Positions 17,732 through 26,679 of a stretch of DNA of 64,000 bases are shown here, one piece after another. Below the pieces are notes generated by a model. That model saw nothing but the letters and a program-made list of their open reading frames with translations, searched no databases and was not told where the DNA came from. The position numbers and the translations under genes were made by a program. This stretch comes from Chryseobacterium sp. JAH (GTDB lineage: Bacteria > Bacteroidota > Bacteroidia > Flavobacteriales > Weeksellaceae). The DNA is taken from contig NZ_LMAH01000001.1 of NCBI RefSeq assembly GCF_001507335.1, positions 1-64,000 on the forward strand, given 5' to 3'. Each line of letters starts with the position of its first letter. The first letter of the stretch is position 1.

Positions 17732-17739
17732 TATATTTG
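17732..17739 (+). promoter_or_regulatory. Flavobacterial-type promoter element of tetR
   Basis: TATATTTG matches the Bacteroidetes -7 consensus TAnnTTTG and lies 16 bases before the ATG at 17756; the operator palindrome covers the expected position of the -33 box. Confidence 0.45.
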
Positions 17740-17755
17740 CATTATAAATTATCTT

Positions 17756-18373
17756 ATGAGTATCAGCGAAAGAAAACAGAAGGAGAAGGAAGCATTAAGA
17801 TTGCTGATTCTGAACGGAGCCAAAAAGCTTTTCGTTGAAAGGGGGATTGAAAGTACCACGATTAGAAGCATAGCGGATGAAATCAATTACAGTGTCGGTA
17901 CTGTCTATGTTTATTTCAAAGATAAGAATGCTATCTTCCACGATCTGCATTCGATCGGGTTTCAGGAGTTAGGGCAGTACTTCAATGAGCTTTTTGGTAT
18001 AGAAGATCCAATGAAAAGACTGAAAAAAATGGGATTTACCTATATCAAATTCGCAATGGAAAATTCTGAAATGTATGATTTGATGTTCAATCTAAAAGCT
18101 CCTATGGATTACCTAGAGGAACAGAAGAATAATCTATGGCCCGAAGGAGCTAATACATACAGTTACTTAAAAAAAACAGTGGAAGAGTGCATGAAGAGGG
18201 GGCATTTTGATGGTCATGATTCAGAAGCACTTTCTTTTCTGATCTGGAGTATGGTTCACGGTATGTGCTGTCTGGAGATCCGCCACAGAACCAAAGGTAT
18301 TAAATTCAGCAGTCCTGAAACTATTCTTTCAGAAGGTTATAAAGCGTATTTGTTAATATTAGAAAAAATGTGA
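17756..18373 (+). CDS. TetR/AcrR-family repressor
   Basis: 205 residues. The N-terminal helix-turn-helix is clear (about 27-62: TTIRSIADEINYSVGTVYVY then FKDKNAIFHDL). The rest is the helical ligand-binding domain, with a TetR_C-type region containing the Met/Trp-rich FLIWSMVHGMCC. It precedes a flavoprotein and an RND efflux operon on the same strand and should repress them and itself until a toxic compound binds. Three copies of a TGAACA-type palindrome lie before tetR, before the flavoprotein start and before the efflux operon. Confidence 0.88.
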   Translation: MSISERKQKEKEALRLLILNGAKKLFVERGIESTTIRSIADEINYSVGTVYVYFKDKNAIFHDLHSIGFQELGQYFNELFGIEDPMKRLKKMGFTYIKFAMENSEMYDLMFNLKAPMDYLEEQKNNLWPEGANTYSYLKKTVEECMKRGHFDGHDSEALSFLIWSMVHGMCCLEIRHRTKGIKFSSPETILSEGYKAYLLILEKM

Positions 18374-18390
18374 ATTTTTTTGAAAAAAAA

Positions 18391-18403
18391 TGAACATGAT
18401 TCA
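18391..18403. promoter_or_regulatory. Imperfect operator-like site before the flavoprotein gene
   Basis: TGAACATGATTCA shares the left half-site and the TTCA end with the palindromes at 17708 and 19611. It is 15 bases after the tetR stop and 77 bases before the preferred start of the next gene. Confidence 0.4.
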
Positions 18404-18479
18404 AAATAAAAACACCGTATATATAAATGTAATTTTCACTCATAATACTAAAACGAACTCTAAAATATTTATAACAACC

Positions 18480-19481
18480 ATGGACAGAAGATTTTTTATT
18501 AAAAAAGGATCGCTCGCTTTTCTTTCGATTTGCACCCCGTCTGTCTTTCTTAAAAACATTGATATGGACTTAACTAATGAAAAAATGTACGATACAATTA
18601 TCGTAGTTGGCAGCTATGCGGGACTCTCTGCTGCCATGACACTCGGACGTTCTATGAGGAATGTCCTAATTATTGACAGCGGGAATCCCTGCAATAAGCA
18701 GACCCCTCATTCACATAATTTCTTAACAAGAGATGGTGTACCCCCAGGAGAAATTGCGAAAATTGCCAGGCTAGAGGTTGCCAAATATCCAACCATCGAG
18801 TTTTATGAAGGTTTCGCAGTAAGTGGAAGCAAAATATCTGAGGGTTTTGTTATAAAAACCTCAGATGGGAAGTCATTTATAACTAAAAAACTGATTTTTG
18901 CTACCGGAATTGTAGATTCACTACATGCTATCACAGGATTCGCAGAGTGTTGGGGCATATCTGTCATACACTGTCCCTACTGTCATGGATATGAGGTTAG
19001 AAACAAGAAAACAGCAATATTAGCGGATGGAGATCGTCTGGTGTATTTTACCTCGTTAATTAAAAACTTGACCGATGATGTCACCTTGATCACATCAGAG
19101 ATAAATGCCAGTAATGGTGAAAATATTGCAATCCTTCAAAGAAATGGCGTTAAAATAATTGAGAAAAAGATCTCAGAAATACAACACCACAACGGATATA
19201 TCGAAAAGGTCATTTTTTCTGATGGAACAGCTGATAGTTTTGAAGCAATGTATGCACCGGTACCATTCCGACAACATTCTAATATTCCACAGGAATTGGG
19301 ATGTGAGTTGACAGATGCAGGTCTTATCAAAATTGATGAATCTCATAAAACTACCGTAGATAGTGTATATGCAGTTGGTGACAATAGCAATATGTTAAGG
19401 TCCGTTTCATTGGCGGTTTCATCAGGATCTGTTGCGGGAGTAAAGATCAATGGGGAATTATCTGCTGAAATGTTTAGCTAA
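18480..19481 (+). CDS. Thioredoxin-reductase-like FAD/NAD(P)-dependent oxidoreductase
   Basis: 333 residues from the ATG at 18480. The FAD-binding loop is VVGSYAGLSAAMTLGR and the CxxC site is HCPYCHGYEV (Cys165, Cys168), followed by an NAD(P) domain and the closing VDSVYAVGDNSN motif. Relatives reduce thioredoxin-like partners or carry out other flavin chemistry. The N-terminus MDRRFFIKKGSLAFLS resembles a twin-arginine signal, which is unusual for this family; an ATG at 18585 (MYDTIIVVG) would give the normal cytosolic length. An ATG at 18390 is open too, but it lies within the operator-like site, so I reject it. Probably controlled by the upstream TetR protein. Confidence 0.82.
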   Translation: MDRRFFIKKGSLAFLSICTPSVFLKNIDMDLTNEKMYDTIIVVGSYAGLSAAMTLGRSMRNVLIIDSGNPCNKQTPHSHNFLTRDGVPPGEIAKIARLEVAKYPTIEFYEGFAVSGSKISEGFVIKTSDGKSFITKKLIFATGIVDSLHAITGFAECWGISVIHCPYCHGYEVRNKKTAILADGDRLVYFTSLIKNLTDDVTLITSEINASNGENIAILQRNGVKIIEKKISEIQHHNGYIEKVIFSDGTADSFEAMYAPVPFRQHSNIPQELGCELTDAGLIKIDESHKTTVDSVYAVGDNSNMLRSVSLAVSSGSVAGVKINGELSAEMFS

Positions 19482-19610
19482 TATCACAGTTAATTTCGTA
19501 AATAAGAGGTGATAAAAATCTCTTTTGAAACCCTTAATGATGCTCAGGTAAAGTCAATTCTAATTTATAGACTATTGGCAGCTTGATCAACACTTTTTTT
19601 AAAAAATTTA

Positions 19611-19623
19611 TGAACAATGTTCA
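19611..19623. promoter_or_regulatory. Operator-like palindrome upstream of the RND efflux operon
   Basis: TGAACAATGTTCA, identical in both half-sites to the site before tetR. It ends 11 bases before the ATG of the TolC-like gene, so a bound repressor would block the start of transcription or its passage. Confidence 0.6.
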
Positions 19624-19634
19624 AATTATAACCA

Positions 19635-20978
19635 ATGTTATCTATTAAAAATTTATCATCAATGTTTTTGCTATGCCTTGGTTTTCTTGGGTATGGTCAA
19701 AAACATCTCGACCGTTACATTGAGATCGGTCTTGAAAACAACGAAGTGATCAAACAGAAGAACTTTGACATCAATAAAAGTCTGTATGCACTGAAGGAAG
19801 CACAGTCATTGTTTTCGCCCAATGTTGCCTTTGTTACCAACTACACCATTGCAGACGGCGGAAGAACTATTGACATTCCAATCGGGGATATGCTGAATCC
19901 GGTGTACAGCACATTGAATCAGATCACAAACTCCAACGCTTTTCCACAGCTTCAGAATCAGTCGGTATTGATCAATCCAAACAATTTCTACGATGTCAAG
20001 CTTCACACGACGATGCCTCTGTTAAACTATGAGATCATCTACAATAAAAAGATCAAGGCCCAACAAACCACGTTGCAAAAGATCGAACTGGAGATCTACC
20101 AGCGTGAATTGGTCAAGGAAATAAAAATTGCCTACTACAAGTATCTGCAATCTGTGGAAGGTATCAGGATCTACGAAAACGCATTGGCCATCGTCAAAGA
20201 AAATCAAAGGGTCAACAGATCGCTATTTAAAAATGACAAGATCAACAGAACCGCAGTACTCCGGAGTGATAACGAGGTAACGAGAATCGAAGCGAATCTT
20301 GAGACAGCAAAAAACACAAGTAAAAATGCAGGATCTTATTTTAATTTTCTTTTAAATCAAAAGTTGGATTCAGAAATTGAAATCGACGAGATTCTGGAAT
20401 TGCCCACCGAAATGATCACAGAAAACACATCAAGCAGAGAAGAATTGAAACAATTGGGACAGGCAAAGGAGATCAACGAGAATGTTTACCAATTGACGAG
20501 ATCCAACTGGTTTCCAAAACTAAGCGGATTTGCAGATCTGGGATTGCAGGATTTTGATTTTAAAGTTGATAGGTCGTCCCGCTACTATTTCGCTGGTCTG
20601 AGTCTGGAATGGAACATCTTCTCAGGTAACAAGAACAGATACAAGTTAAAGCAGGTGGATGAGGACAGCAAAAAGATCAGTTCTCAGATCGACAATGTTA
20701 AGCAGCAGCTGCTGTTGCAGTTTAATGTTTCCCAAAACAATCTGAGATCGGCATTGGAACAGTATGAGTCGGATAGTAAGCAAAAAGACACCGCACAAAA
20801 ATACACCGGAGATGTTACCAAACTGTATAAGGAAGGAATCGCCATTTACATTGAGCTGCTGGATGCGCAGAATCAGGTGGTCAATACTCAGCTCAATGCC
20901 AATATTTCCCTTTACAATTCCTGGATCGCTTTTGCAGAGCTGGAAAGAGCCAATGCCACATTTAATTTTAATAGATAA
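19635..20978 (+). CDS. TolC-family outer-membrane efflux protein
   Basis: 447 residues: signal peptide (about 1-21, SMFLLCLGFLGYGQ), then two long coiled-coil repeats typical of outer-membrane factors (about 30-220 and 250-440), with the second repeat containing YYFAGLSLEWNIFSGNKNRYK and the closing LYKEGIAIYIELLDAQNQVV. It forms the outer-membrane channel for the adaptor and pump encoded downstream (13 and 6 bases apart). ATG at 19635 keeps the positive charge at the beginning of the signal peptide; ATG at 19662 is a possible alternative given the operator directly upstream. Confidence 0.9.
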   Translation: MLSIKNLSSMFLLCLGFLGYGQKHLDRYIEIGLENNEVIKQKNFDINKSLYALKEAQSLFSPNVAFVTNYTIADGGRTIDIPIGDMLNPVYSTLNQITNSNAFPQLQNQSVLINPNNFYDVKLHTTMPLLNYEIIYNKKIKAQQTTLQKIELEIYQRELVKEIKIAYYKYLQSVEGIRIYENALAIVKENQRVNRSLFKNDKINRTAVLRSDNEVTRIEANLETAKNTSKNAGSYFNFLLNQKLDSEIEIDEILELPTEMITENTSSREELKQLGQAKEINENVYQLTRSNWFPKLSGFADLGLQDFDFKVDRSSRYYFAGLSLEWNIFSGNKNRYKLKQVDEDSKKISSQIDNVKQQLLLQFNVSQNNLRSALEQYESDSKQKDTAQKYTGDVTKLYKEGIAIYIELLDAQNQVVNTQLNANISLYNSWIAFAELERANATFNFNR

Positions 20979-20991
20979 ATACTAAAAGATT

Positions 20992-22035
20992 ATGAATAAA
21001 ACATTAAAAATATCAATGCTTTCTCTCTTCTTCATCATGTCCTGCAAAGAGGAGAAAAAAGAGGTTAAACCTTTTGAAAGTGCCGAGGTCATTCCCGTAA
21101 AAACGGCATCGGTCAGTTCTCTCGCACTTGCCGGAAACATCAGCGCATCAGGTTTGGTGACAACACAAAATGAAACGACCTATTCCTTCAAGATCGGTGG
21201 AGTAGTGAGCGGCGTTTATGTGGAGGAAGGTCAGTTTTTCAGAAAGGGTCAGCTTCTGGCGACACTGGATGAGACCGAGATCCGTGCCGGTCTGAATCAG
21301 TCTGATTTGAATGTTCAGAAGAATGAGCGTGATTACAAACGTGCAACCAGTCTATACAAAGACAGTGTGTACACATTAGAGCAGGTTCAGAACACAAGAA
21401 CAGGCCTTGATATTGCCCGAAGACAGAAAGATGCCGTTGCTTTCAATGCCAGATATGCAAAGATCTATGCAAGCTCTGACGGCTTTGTTTCACAGAAAAT
21501 AGCCAACAAAGGCGAGATCGTTGGTCCTGGCTCTCCGGTTCTGATGATCAATGAAACTTCCCACAACAACAATTATTTACTGAAAGTCGGTTTGACAGAT
21601 ACCGAATGGGCATCCACAAAGATCGGGCAAAAAGCAGTGGTTACACTCGACGGTTATCCTGGAAAGAAATTCGATGCCTTTGTGTTCAGGAAATCGCAGG
21701 CTGCCGATATGGCACTCGGATCTTTTCAGGTGGAGCTTAAGCTGACGATGAATGACAGCAAACCTGCAGTGGGAATGTTCGGAAAGGCAGAGATCCAAAC
21801 CGATCATTCCGAAGACTTCATTGTGATCCCCTATAATTCTCTCCTAGAAGCTGACGGAAACAGAGCCTTTGTCTTTGTTGTTGATAACAGCAAGGTCAAG
21901 AAAAGACCGATCACGATCGCCAAATTCGAAAACAGCAAAGTTTTCGTACAGGATGGACTTCAGAAAAGCGATAAAATAGTGATCTCCAACAGTGCCTATC
22001 TGAACGAGCAGTCGAACATTAAAATCATTAAATAA
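20992..22035 (+). CDS. RND efflux periplasmic adaptor lipoprotein
   Basis: 347 residues. Signal peptide with lipobox FIMSC (Cys18), then a lipoyl half (GGVVSGVYVEEGQFFRKGQ), a short coiled-coil hairpin (about 95-135) and the other lipoyl half (YASSDGFVSQKIANKGEIVG). Beta-barrel and membrane-proximal domains close the protein. It couples the RND pump to the TolC-like channel. The compact hairpin is typical of AcrA/MexA-type adaptors of drug pumps, unlike the longer CzcB in this window. Confidence 0.9.
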   Translation: MNKTLKISMLSLFFIMSCKEEKKEVKPFESAEVIPVKTASVSSLALAGNISASGLVTTQNETTYSFKIGGVVSGVYVEEGQFFRKGQLLATLDETEIRAGLNQSDLNVQKNERDYKRATSLYKDSVYTLEQVQNTRTGLDIARRQKDAVAFNARYAKIYASSDGFVSQKIANKGEIVGPGSPVLMINETSHNNNYLLKVGLTDTEWASTKIGQKAVVTLDGYPGKKFDAFVFRKSQAADMALGSFQVELKLTMNDSKPAVGMFGKAEIQTDHSEDFIVIPYNSLLEADGNRAFVFVVDNSKVKKRPITIAKFENSKVFVQDGLQKSDKIVISNSAYLNEQSNIKIIK

Positions 22036-22041
22036 CAACTG

Positions 22042-25000
22042 ATGAAAATTACAAATTTTGCTGTAAAAAACTATCAGTTCACACTGATCATGTTTCTTCT
22101 CGTTGCCGTAGTTGGTATGCTGACACTATTCACAATGCCAAGATCGGAAGATCCGGCAACGCATCCGCCGCAATATCTGATCACGGTCATCTATCCCGGG
22201 ACAAGTCCAAAGGATATGGAAGAACAGGTGGTTAAACCGATTGAAAATAAGATCTATGGATTGGAGAATATCGATAAGATTCTCACCACTGTGGAAGATG
22301 GTGTTGCCGCTTTTGAGGTTAAATTTAAATATGGCGTTGATGTGGACAACAAGTACCAGGAAATTTCCACAGAGATCAATGCACTAAAAAACAGTGAGCT
22401 TCCGAAAGACATCTATCAGATCAAAACAGAAAAGATATCTTCTGCCGATGTCAAAATTCTGCAGGTAGCCTTGGTGTCTGAAAATGCTTCTGAGAAAAAA
22501 ATGCACGACGAAGCCGACAAACTTAAAACAAAACTGGAGAAGATCACCAATCTTAAAAACGTTATCTATTCAGGGATTCCGGAACAGGAGATCAGGGTAG
22601 ATCTGAAACTGGATAAATTGGCTCAACTGAGAATCCCTCTGAATGTCGTGATGGGAAGTTTACAGAGCGAGGCTGCCGACATTCCGGGTGGAAGTATTGA
22701 TATGGACACTAAAGTTTTCAATGTTAAAACGAGCGGTAAGTTCAAGAATGAGGAAGATGTAGCCAACACTGTTATCTACAATGCTAACGGAAAGATCGTC
22801 TATATGAAAGATGTTGCCGAAGTGGGTTACAGATCGCAAACGGTAGATCATATCACGAGGATCAACGGACACCGATGTGTTCTTGTCAGTGCAGGGATGA
22901 AGGATAATGTCAATATTACAGATGTTCAGAAAGAATTTGAACCTATTCTTGAGCAGACTGCAAAAGAGCTTCCCGAAAATATCAAATTGGTTAAAAACTT
23001 CGATCAGGCGAATATGGTTTCGCAGCGTCTCGGGCATTTAGGTTTTGACTTTGGGTTGGCGATCATATTGGTCATTATCACGTTATTGCCTTTGGGGACA
23101 CGGGCCTCAGTGATCGTGATGATCTCCATTCCTTTGTCACTGGCACTGGGATTAATTGCAATGAACGCACTGGGATTTTCATTAAACCAGTTAAGTATCG
23201 TTGGTCTGGTGGTCGCTTTGGGACTGTTGGTCGATGACAGTATCGTGGTCGTTGAAAATATTGAACGCTGGCTGCGTGAAGGACATTCCAAAAAAGATGC
23301 GGTCCTGAAAGGCACCAGACAAATTGGTTTAGCAGTCGTCGGTTGTACCGCTACACTGATCATTGCTTTTCTCCCTTTGGCATTCCTTCCTGATGTTGCA
23401 GGAGAATTTATGAGAAGTCTTCCGATGGCAGTGATTACGAGTGTTTTAGCTTCGATGTTGGTCGCGTTGACGTTAGTTCCTTTTCTAGGGAGCAAGTTTC
23501 TGAAGACCCACGACCACGAAGGCGGAAATATCTTTCTTCAATACCTTCAGAAATTCCTGACCAACAGCTACAAAGGTATTATGCCTAGAGCTTTGAAATA
23601 TCCAAAGATAACAATCGGAATTTCATTGGCATTGAGTGTTTTGGCATTTGTGTTATTCAGTTTCACAGGATTTAAACTATTTCCGACTTCTGAAAAACCG
23701 ATGTTTCTTATCAATATTAAAATGCCTCTTCAATCCAACATTTCCGAAAGTGACCGTGTTGCGAAGATCGTTGAGTCTGAATTAAAAAATCACAAGGAGA
23801 TCACCTATTATACTTCGAATGTGGGAAAAGGAAACCCGCAGATCTATTACAATGTGCATCCACAGGACAGAAAACCCGATTTTGCCCAGGTCTTTGTTCA
23901 GTTGGATGACGAGGCTAAACCAGCTGTAAAGACCGAACTGATTGAAACCTTGAGAGAAAAATTCAAGACAATACCTTACGCGAAAATTGAGGTAAAAGAT
24001 TTCGAACAGGGAACGCCGATTGAAGCAAATATTGTGGTTCGCCTTTTTGGTGACGATCCTGCGGTGCTGCGATCACTCTCTTCACAGGTTGAAAATATTC
24101 TGAGAAAACAGAAAGGTACAGTTTACGTCAGCAATGAGTTGAATACCTATAAAACAGATGTCAAGGTAAAGATTAATAAAGAAAAAGCAAGAACATTAGG
24201 CGTGATGACGAGTGAGGTTGATAAAGTGATCCGCCTTGCCATTGCCGGACTTCCTGTTGGAGACTATATCGATGACCGGGGTGATTCAAGAACCGTGACC
24301 CTAACTTTGCCAAGGGAAAAATTCTCCACTCTTGATGCTTTGAAAAATCTTTATGTCAACAATGTTCAGGGAGCACCGATCGCACTGAATCAGATCGCAA
24401 CGGTTACCTTTGAAACTTCGCCAACAGCGATCAACCATTTCAATAAGTCAAGATTTGCCAAAGTTTCAGCAATGACGGCCAAAGGCTACTATGCCAATGA
24501 CTTGCTGGTGGATATTGTTCCTCAGCTTGACAAACTGAAAATGCCGCAAGGCTATTCTTACAAACTGGCTGGTGAAAAAGAATCTGAAGGCGATGCACTG
24601 GGTGGTAACTTTATCTCGGTCATTATTTTAAGCACATTTCTTTTCATTGCGGTCTTGTTGTTACAGTTCAAAACATTCAAAGGGATCATAATCGTTTTGT
24701 CCATCATTCCGTTGGGAATTTTAGGTGGGGTTATTTTCCTGCTGATTGACGGAAGCCCAATGTCGATGGTTGCGATCATTGGATTCATCGGACTGTCGGG
24801 AATTCAGGTTAAAAATTCTCTTTTACTGGTAGATTTCACAAATCAGCTCAGACTGGAAGGGAAGTCGATCGACGAAGCAATTGCCATTGCCGGAGAAACA
24901 CGTTTTCTTCCTGTGGTTTTAACTTCCATCACAGCAATCTGCGGATTGATTCCTTTGGCCTTAAATTCAAATCCATTGATCGCACCTTTGGCAATTGTGT

Positions 25001-25095
25001 TGATCGGAGGTTTGATAAGCTCAACGATTCTCTCAAGAATTGTGACCCCGGTAATGTACAAACTGATACCGCCAAGTCTTGATAGTGAAAAATAA
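22042..25095 (+). CDS. RND-family drug/solvent efflux permease
   Basis: 1017 residues with 12 membrane helices in two repeats: helix 1 at about 10-30, a periplasmic loop to 330, helices 2-6, a second loop and helices 8-12. Helix 4 carries GLVVALGLLVDDSIVVVENI with the paired Asp of the proton relay. It lacks the metal-pump DFG motif, so it is a hydrophobe/drug exporter of the HAE type. It starts 6 bases after the adaptor gene and is followed by an SDR gene. Likely induced when the TetR repressor is released. Confidence 0.9.
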   Translation: MKITNFAVKNYQFTLIMFLLVAVVGMLTLFTMPRSEDPATHPPQYLITVIYPGTSPKDMEEQVVKPIENKIYGLENIDKILTTVEDGVAAFEVKFKYGVDVDNKYQEISTEINALKNSELPKDIYQIKTEKISSADVKILQVALVSENASEKKMHDEADKLKTKLEKITNLKNVIYSGIPEQEIRVDLKLDKLAQLRIPLNVVMGSLQSEAADIPGGSIDMDTKVFNVKTSGKFKNEEDVANTVIYNANGKIVYMKDVAEVGYRSQTVDHITRINGHRCVLVSAGMKDNVNITDVQKEFEPILEQTAKELPENIKLVKNFDQANMVSQRLGHLGFDFGLAIILVIITLLPLGTRASVIVMISIPLSLALGLIAMNALGFSLNQLSIVGLVVALGLLVDDSIVVVENIERWLREGHSKKDAVLKGTRQIGLAVVGCTATLIIAFLPLAFLPDVAGEFMRSLPMAVITSVLASMLVALTLVPFLGSKFLKTHDHEGGNIFLQYLQKFLTNSYKGIMPRALKYPKITIGISLALSVLAFVLFSFTGFKLFPTSEKPMFLINIKMPLQSNISESDRVAKIVESELKNHKEITYYTSNVGKGNPQIYYNVHPQDRKPDFAQVFVQLDDEAKPAVKTELIETLREKFKTIPYAKIEVKDFEQGTPIEANIVVRLFGDDPAVLRSLSSQVENILRKQKGTVYVSNELNTYKTDVKVKINKEKARTLGVMTSEVDKVIRLAIAGLPVGDYIDDRGDSRTVTLTLPREKFSTLDALKNLYVNNVQGAPIALNQIATVTFETSPTAINHFNKSRFAKVSAMTAKGYYANDLLVDIVPQLDKLKMPQGYSYKLAGEKESEGDALGGNFISVIILSTFLFIAVLLLQFKTFKGIIIVLSIIPLGILGGVIFLLIDGSPMSMVAIIGFIGLSGIQVKNSLLLVDFTNQLRLEGKSIDEAIAIAGETRFLPVVLTSITAICGLIPLALNSNPLIAPLAIVLIGGLISSTILSRIVTPVMYKLIPPSLDSEK

Positions 25096-25118
25096 GAAAA
25101 ACATTAAAAATTAACAAA

Positions 25119-25895
25119 ATGAAAGAATACATTTTAATTACCGGAGCATCATCCGGAATAGGCTACCAAATGGCTATTCAATTGGCCGAGAAAGGCAAAA
25201 ATCTGATTTTGGTAGCGAGAAGTGAGGATAAGCTGAGAAAGTTGCAGGAAGAACTGATCAGTATATACAAAATCTCTGTGTTTTGCATGGTCAAAGACCT
25301 GTCTGTGGTGGATAATGCAATAGAGCTCTACGGTGAGGTTCTGGAGAAAAATCTGCTGGTTACAGGTCTGGTCAACAATGCCGGTGTTGGAACTTATGGA
25401 AAATTTGTAGAGACTTCTCTGGAAGAGGAACTGAAGATGATCGACTTGAACATTTCCAGTCTAGTTGTTCTCAACAAACTTTTTGCCACAGATATGGTGG
25501 CAAGAAAATCTGGTAGGATCATGAATGTATCTTCGGTAATGGCATTTCTGCCGTTTCCGTATTATTCGGTTTACTCTGCAACGAAAAGTTTCGTTTTAGC
25601 CTTTACGGAAACGCTCGCTTCAGAACTTGAGGGAACCGGCGTTGTGGTCACTGCGCTCTGTCCCGGGCCGATCGATACCGGATTTTATACCGAGGAAATG
25701 CTCAAAGCCAAAATGGTGAAAACCAACAAGCCGGTAGATCCGGAAGTCGTTGCTGAAGAAGGTGTTAAACTTTTGCTAAACGGAAAAGGTAAAAAAATCG
25801 TTGGTTCGATGAATTGGTTTTTATCCAATCTCCCACGTCTCTTGCCGGATTTTCTGATGATGAAGATTAAAAAGAATTTGGCGAAGGGTACTTAA
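25119..25895 (+). CDS. Short-chain dehydrogenase/reductase
   Basis: 258 residues of the classical SDR type: cofactor loop TGASSGIG (about 7-14), NNAG (about 88-91), catalytic Ser in MNVSSVMAF and YSATK (Tyr about 150, Lys about 154), and CPGPIDTGF after them. The Arg following beta-strand 2 (VARSEDKL) favours NADP. The substrate cannot be read from sequence. It is 23 bases behind the efflux permease and is probably the last gene of that operon, perhaps altering a compound that the pump exports or repairing membrane lipids (inference). Confidence 0.85.
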   Translation: MKEYILITGASSGIGYQMAIQLAEKGKNLILVARSEDKLRKLQEELISIYKISVFCMVKDLSVVDNAIELYGEVLEKNLLVTGLVNNAGVGTYGKFVETSLEEELKMIDLNISSLVVLNKLFATDMVARKSGRIMNVSSVMAFLPFPYYSVYSATKSFVLAFTETLASELEGTGVVVTALCPGPIDTGFYTEEMLKAKMVKTNKPVDPEVVAEEGVKLLLNGKGKKIVGSMNWFLSNLPRLLPDFLMMKIKKNLAKGT

Positions 25896-25974
25896 AAATG
25901 TAGCATAAAGAGTATATAAATTTTGTCTCAAAAATAGTTGCAAGTTCAGTAAATTCGTAATATATTTTCAAACA

Positions 25975-26607
25975 ATGAATGCAAATATAATTTTTTCCGA
26001 ATTCAGTTCTTCTAAGGAATTAACTGATAAGCTTTATCAAAACGGTATCTTGAAAAAATACCATGAAGGTGATATCATTCTGGATGAAAATGCCTCCATA
26101 CGTTCCATTCCGATTGTAATGAAAGGATTGTTAAGAGTAATAAGGACAGAAGAAGACGGCAGAGAAATTTTACTTTACTACATCAAAGCAGGCGAAAGCT
26201 GCATTATGTCATTTCTTGGTGGAATGCACAATGAGAAAAGTATCGTAAAGGCCGAAGTAGAGGAAGATTCAGAGATCTTGTTTTTACCGATGGATAAAGT
26301 TACCTTATTCATCAAAGAATATCCGGAATGGCTGGATTATATTTTCAGGCTTTATCACAAACGTTTTGAAGAATTACTCGATATTATCAATGCGATCGCT
26401 TTCAAAAAAGTAGATGAAAGATTGCTCAATCTGCTCCATAAAAAATCAGAAATCTCCCAATCTAAAACCATCGTGATCACTCACGAACAGCTTGCCAATG
26501 AACTCGGAACAGTTAGAGTAGTAGTATCCAGACTTCTAAAACAATTGGAAGATTCCAGTAAACTAAAACTGGGTAGAAACAAAATTATCCTTTCAGATTC
26601 TATCTAA
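25975..26607 (+). CDS. Crp/Fnr-family transcriptional regulator of the sulfur locus
   Basis: 210 residues: a cyclic-nucleotide-binding-like sensor domain (about 15-130, with YYIKAGESCIMSFLGGMH) and a Crp-type winged helix at the end (about 150-205, ITHEQLANELGTVRVVVSRL). Cys residues are few (one in GESCIMS), so no Fnr iron-sulfur cluster is evident. It lies 72 bases before the TauE-like gene; two copies of a 23-bp element before the next two transcription units are its likely binding sites. Homologues next to persulfide dioxygenases respond to sulfide or low oxygen. Confidence 0.87.
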   Translation: MNANIIFSEFSSSKELTDKLYQNGILKKYHEGDIILDENASIRSIPIVMKGLLRVIRTEEDGREILLYYIKAGESCIMSFLGGMHNEKSIVKAEVEEDSEILFLPMDKVTLFIKEYPEWLDYIFRLYHKRFEELLDIINAIAFKKVDERLLNLLHKKSEISQSKTIVITHEQLANELGTVRVVVSRLLKQLEDSSKLKLGRNKIILSDSI

Positions 26608-26614
26608 ATTTCCC

Positions 26615-26637
26615 TATGTAACAAAAGTAGCTGTACA
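26615..26637. promoter_or_regulatory. 23-bp shared upstream element, copy 1
   Basis: Contains GTAACAAAAGTAGCTGTAC and recurs exactly at 27469-27491. It lies 43 bases before the start of the TauE/SafE gene. The ends (TGTAAC and GTACA) are partly inverted, as expected for a dimeric Crp/Fnr site. Confidence 0.65.
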
Positions 26638-26679
26638 GCTTCACAGATATTTCCATTTTTGCTTCTTAAAAGTTAAAAA

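Larger units (their letters stand above)
17351..17755. other. Spacer with decayed DNA between the ABC pseudogene and tetR
   Basis: Contains the Crp/Fnr fragment on the minus strand and, from about 17600, the AT-rich promoter and operator region of the TetR gene. No intact gene. Confidence 0.5.

Noticed and set aside
18390..18479. Upstream ATG of the flavoprotein gene
   Set aside because: It lies within the TetR-operator-like site and would add 30 residues without similarity to the family.
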